A DNA stretch of 64,000 nucleotides from Ariolimax columbianus (taxonomy: Eukaryota; Mollusca; Gastropoda; Stylommatophora; Arionidae). Shown here in pieces: positions 59,885-64,000 of this stretch (positions within the stretch are counted from its first letter, which is position 1; every line of letters starts with the position of its first letter). The translations under genes were made by a program, and so were the position numbers. The stretch spans positions 6,187,478 to 6,251,477 of the forward strand of contig JAVGWX010000012.1 of assembly GCA_036924085.1 (NCBI GenBank). Direction: 5' to 3'. The notes below the pieces were generated by a model. It saw only the letters and a program-made list of their open reading frames with translations, was not told the DNA's origin and made no database searches.

Positions 59885-60089
59885 ATGCTATATACACAAG
59901 CCCATGCAAGTCTGAGTTCTCTAAAACTGTCATCCAGTCATGATTTAGCAACTTTTCTGCACGTTCCAAAGTAACGAATGGGACTCTGGCAGATGGCTGT
60001 TCTTGTTAAACAGGTATCAGATAGCCACATACATCTAAGGTCACTGGAGGTTGTTGTCCTGTGTTCTCCTCGCAACAAAATATATACTT
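59885..60089. other. intergenic, nothing recognised
   Basis: Possibly the 5' side of the same relic; no clear frame. Confidence 0.4.
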
Positions 60090-61715
60090 ATCACAGTGGC
60101 AGACAAGCCCCAACCTGATCTCTCACTAGCAGAAAAGCCCCAACCTGACCTCTTACTCTAGCAAATAAGCACCAATCTGACCTCTAATTAAAGTTAACAA
60201 ACCTCAACCTGACCTCTCATTGAAGCAAACAAGCCCCAACCTGACCTCTCATTGAAGCAAACAAGCCCCAACATCACCTCTCATTGAAGCAAACAAGCCC
60301 CAACCTGACCTCTCATTGAAGCAAACAAGCCCCAACATCACCTCTCATTGAAGCAAACAAGCCCCAACCTGACCTCTCATTGAAACAAACAGGACCCAAC
60401 CTGACTTCTCACTCTAGCAAACAAGACCAAACCTGACCTCTCACTCTAGCATACAAGCTCCAACCCGACCTCTCACTCTAGCAGACAAGACCAAACCTGA
60501 CCTCTCACTCTAGTAGACAAGCTCCAACCTGACCTCTCACTCTAGCAAACAAGACCCAACCCGACCTCTCACTCTAGCAAACAAGACCAAACCTGACCTC
60601 TCACTCCAGCAGACAAGCTCCAACCCGACCTCTCACTCTAGCAGACAAGACCTAACCTGACCTCTAGCTCCAGCAGACAAGCTCCAACCCGACCTCTCAC
60701 TCTAGCAGACAAGACCTAACCTGACCTCTCACTCTAACGTACAAGCTCCAACTCGACCTCTCACTCTAGCAGACATAACCTAACCTGACCTCTCACTCTA
60801 ACGGACAAGCTCCAGCCTGACCTCTCACTCTAGCATACAAGACCAAACCTGACCTCTCACTCTAGCAGACAAGACCTAACCTGACCTCTCACTCTAGCAG
60901 ACAAGCTCCAACCTGACCTCTCACTCTAGCAGACAAGCTCCAACCCGACCTCTCACTCTAGCAAACAAGACCAAACCTGACCTCTCATTCTAGCAGACAA
61001 GCTCCAACCTGACCTCTCACTCTAGCAGACAAGCTCCAACCTGACCTCTCACTTTAGCAAACAAGACCCAACCTGACCTCTCACTCTAGCAAACAAGACC
61101 AAACCTGATCTCTAACTCCAGCAGACAAGCTCCAACCCGACATCTCACTCTAGCAGACAAGACCTAACCTGACCTCTCACTCTAACGGACAAGCTCCAAC
61201 CTGACCTCTCACTCTAGCAAACAAGACCAAACCTGACATCTCACTCTAGCAGACAAGACCTAACCTGACCTCTCACTCTAGCAGACAAGCTCCAGCCTGA
61301 CCTCTCACTCTAGCAGACAAGCTCCAACCCGACCTCTCACTCTAGCAAACAAGACCAAACCTGACCTCTCACTCCAGCAGACAAGCTCTAACCCGACCTC
61401 TCACTCTAGCAGACAAGACCTAACCTGACCTCTCACTCCAGCAGACAAGCTCCAACCCGACCTCTCACTCTAGCAGACAAGACCTAACCTGACCTCTCAC
61501 TCTAACGGACAAGCTCCAACCCGACCTCTCACTCTAGCAAACAAGACCAAACCTGACATCTCACTCTAGCAGACAAGACCTAACCTGACCTCTCACTCTA
61601 GCAGACAAGACTCAACCTGACCTCTCACTCTAGCAGATAGGCTCCAACCTGACCTTTGACTTTAACGGATAAGACCCAACCTGACTTCTCACTGAAGCAG
61701 TAAAGCCCCAAATTG
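60090..61715. repeat. 32-bp minisatellite, about 50 copies, with 64-bp higher-order pattern
   Basis: The core is GACCTCTCACTCTAGCAGAC followed by AAGCTCCAACCT or AAGACCTAACCT. The two linker types often alternate, giving 64-bp dimers, and longer blocks repeat (for example the AACGGACAAGCTCC variant at about 60791, 61183 and 61504). The left end (60110-60400) uses a diverged CTCATTGAAGCAAACAAGCC type, itself locally dimeric. Confidence 0.96.
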
Positions 61716-63110
61716 ATTTCCCGTTGCATTGATATGTGTTATCTGGCTAACATTGAGCTCTCCATTCTCGTTGCACAACCATCAACATTCCCTGGCTAGA
61801 GTTATAATGACTATGAGGTAATTATTGTCAGCTAATTGAATCACCTTAATCAATATAGGACTCGATATAGAAACCCTGTGAAGGGGCGGGCCATGAATTC
61901 AACCGAACCTTTTCTTACACTAAAAGAAGAATGTACCCACGTTTTTATAGTAGCGGTTTAATAGTAATGATTTTACATTGCTAGCCCGTAGCACAGCTCT
62001 CTTTTGTAATTTTTTTACGCGATGATTTGAGGGTTTCACTGGTACTATTCTACTGGACTCGCTTTCCACTCAATTTATTTATCTTTATTTGATTATCAAG
62101 ATCATGGCACCCCCACTCAGTCCTGCAAGTTGCAAATCAATCATTAAATGCGGTGTACGAATCAACACGATTACCGTACACCAATATCTGAATATTGCTT
62201 GAAAGATTATATTTGTGTACACATGTGAGAGGAGTTATCGTATAACAAAGAATTTCTTGGTGCTAACGCCAGCATGATCTCACTTACTGTTCAAAATTCG
62301 AATAACTCTCCATGGAAACAAAAGGCTGAGAATGATCACAAATTGCTCTTGCGTGAAAAAAGTCACTTCATTCATGAAAACAATGTCAAGGACGAAGGAA
62401 ATGATTGTGACCAGTCCATCGAACACCTAGGGGGGGGGGGGGGGGGGGGGAGAGAGAATAATAATGACAGAATAAAAATGACAGAATAATAATAAAAAAC
62501 AGATCAATTGTAGTTCATCTTTGCTTCGAAGACAGGCAGATACATCGTTTTATTAACATCATTAACAACGATATGAACTGGCGAAGTTACTGTTTTAAAA
62601 AGTGGCTCCGTTCAATGCTGTTCTAAGAAAGTATGTGTCTAATGTGGTGTCATTCAACCAATTTTCTTGAAGTTCCATACACGACACATCCGGCAGAAAC
62701 CAGTGCTCTCCGGTATAATCTATGTGACGTTACTCTTTTCAGTTGAATGTTGTTGAATCCGTTGTGGGACACTTTCTTACGATTGTTCTGCGCATCATTT
62801 CCTTCGGTCTTCGTCTTTTCTTGCTGCAAGATGGTGACCACATAATTTCTTGCATTCATATGTGTATCATTACCAGTGATATAATGAAATATAAGAATAG
62901 CACAATGACAGAAGTATGAGCGTGTTGTACGCAAAATAAGAGTAAATAAGTTCACTTTATTTGAACACTTCTTTCTAAAACAGTATATTCCATAATCTGA
63001 ACAGGTTCATAAGTTGGCAACCCTTGGAATTATGCAGGTACATAACATAGTACACTTTTATGACGAATGTGATCACACTTGGTACTCTAAGCCCATCTTA
63101 CTGTATATAG
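61716..63110. other. AT-rich intergenic, no supported gene
   Basis: Contains a G18-20 homopolymer at about 62431-62450. A 101-codon minus frame (62650-62955) and a 71-codon plus frame across the G run have no family resemblance. Confidence 0.45.
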
Positions 63111-63281
63111 GAGGCGACATGCAGATAAAACCAAGCATAGCACAACTACCTGGAGGACCGAGGTCCATCTTCATCAGCACGCTAGGGATGTGATGAAAGC
63201 TAGATCAAACCACCACTTAACGTCTTTTTCAAAGCGAACACAATTGTAAATCTACTCATTATGACCATTCAAGAACAAGAA
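63111..63281 (+). repeat. CAA-tailed interspersed core, copy C
   Basis: Blocks GAGGCGACATGCAGATAAAA, CAGCACGCTAGGGATGTGAT, CAAACCACCACTTAACGTC and AAATCTACTCATTATGACCA align with copies A and B. The tail is weaker (CAAGAACAAGAAG). A different minisatellite starts 16 bp later. Confidence 0.65.
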
Positions 63282-63296
63282 GATTTCACCAGGGAA

Positions 63297-63712
63297 AATG
63301 TAACTGCAGATGTTAACATTCTGGTGTGTCAGCTGAAGATGTTAATTTTCTGGTGTGTCAGCTGAAGATGTTAACATGCTGGTGTGTCAGCTGAAGATGT
63401 TAATTTTCTGGTGTGTCAGCTGAAGATTTTAACATTCTGGTGTCAGCTGAAGATGTTAACATTCTGGTGTCAGCTGAAGATGTTAATTTTCTGGTGTGTC
63501 AGCTGAAGATGTTAACATGCTGGTGTGTCAGCTGATGATGTTAACATTCTGGTGTGCCAGCTGAAGATGTTAACATTGTGGTCTCAGCTGAAGATTTTAA
63601 CATTCTGGTGGGCCAGCTAAAGATGTTAACATTCTGGTGTCAGCTGAAAATTTTAACATTCTGAGGTGTCAGCTGAAGATGTTAACATTCTGGTATGTCA
63701 GAAGTTGACCAG
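63297..63712. repeat. 29-bp minisatellite, about 14 copies
   Basis: Units contain GATGTTAACATTCTGGTGTG followed by TCAGCTGAA. Some lack 2 bp (GGTGTCAGC), giving 27-bp variants. Confidence 0.95.
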
Positions 63713-64000
63713 CAAACAATTTACTGTACATGTTAAGATTCCAGTGTGCAAGAAGTTGATACAATGCTTGTATATAAAATGATTTCTAATGAGCTTTGTT
63801 TAATTGTTTTACTAGCTAGTCGATAATTTCCCAATGCAGCCTCAAGTAAAAATGGCTCTCACTCTCACAACGAGTTCTGCTAGTCGAGTGTTCAGCATCA
63901 TTGATGATCTGTTTTAAGTGTTGGTAGTTTCCAGAATGTTTCAAATGCATCTTGTTTGTCACTTTTTATGTGTAGAAGTTTATCATTCACTTTTTTGTTG

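Noticed and set aside
62650..62955. 101-codon minus-strand frame
   Set aside because: No recognised domain, no splice acceptor at its head and no repeated occurrence. Left unannotated.

Overview
The window looks like animal nuclear DNA, most plausibly a lophotrochozoan and perhaps a mollusc (inference). It is AT-rich and has no dense coding, no operons and no bacterial signals. It is dominated by decayed non-LTR retrotransposons (LINEs), tRNA-derived SINEs, a mariner transposase remnant, long microsatellites and an unusual number of minisatellite arrays. About 25 arrays, with units of 18 to 60 bp, together cover roughly 13 kb, or about one fifth of the window. Most long open frames lie inside these arrays or inside transposon relics and are not host genes.

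Layout. 0-5 kb: a 31-bp minisatellite, a CR1/L2-like LINE relic carrying a nested antisense LINE tail, a 51-bp minisatellite, and a short RTE-like reverse transcriptase (RT) piece that runs into a possible hAT end. 5-10 kb: a tRNA-derived SINE with target-site duplications inside an ACT-rich repeat, a 20-bp array of about 57 copies, and an antisense CR1/L2-like relic. 9.6-18.2 kb: a second tRNA-SINE family, an unclassified interspersed repeat (family R3), a second sense CR1/L2-like copy and two RTE-like relics. 18.6-42 kb: array after array separated by unrecognised intergenic DNA, with three more LINE tails.

42.5-49.6 kb is the most informative part. It holds a mariner transposase C-terminal remnant, then what appears to be the terminal coding exon of a host gene on the minus strand (43555-44032, with a good 3' splice site). 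Just upstream of that splice site is a complete 5383-bp LTR retroelement in the opposite orientation (44190-49572). Its two 937-bp LTRs look identical, it is flanked by GTAA target duplications, and its only long frame (45437-46987) encodes a 516-residue, very polar protein with one CCHC zinc knuckle at its N-terminus. No protease, reverse transcriptase, RNase H or integrase is present. It is therefore a young, non-autonomous element that keeps an intact and unusual protein.

49.8-64 kb: an RT relic split by an R3 copy, several more arrays, and three copies of a CAA-tailed interspersed core. Two of these cores carry diverged versions of the same 37-bp minisatellite on the same side, which suggests that array and core form one dispersed unit. 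A 1.6-kb 32-bp array and a 29-bp array close the window.

The genes do not form a pathway. The host exon and the LTR element are the only intact-looking coding sequences. Boundaries of relics and arrays were set by eye and are approximate.
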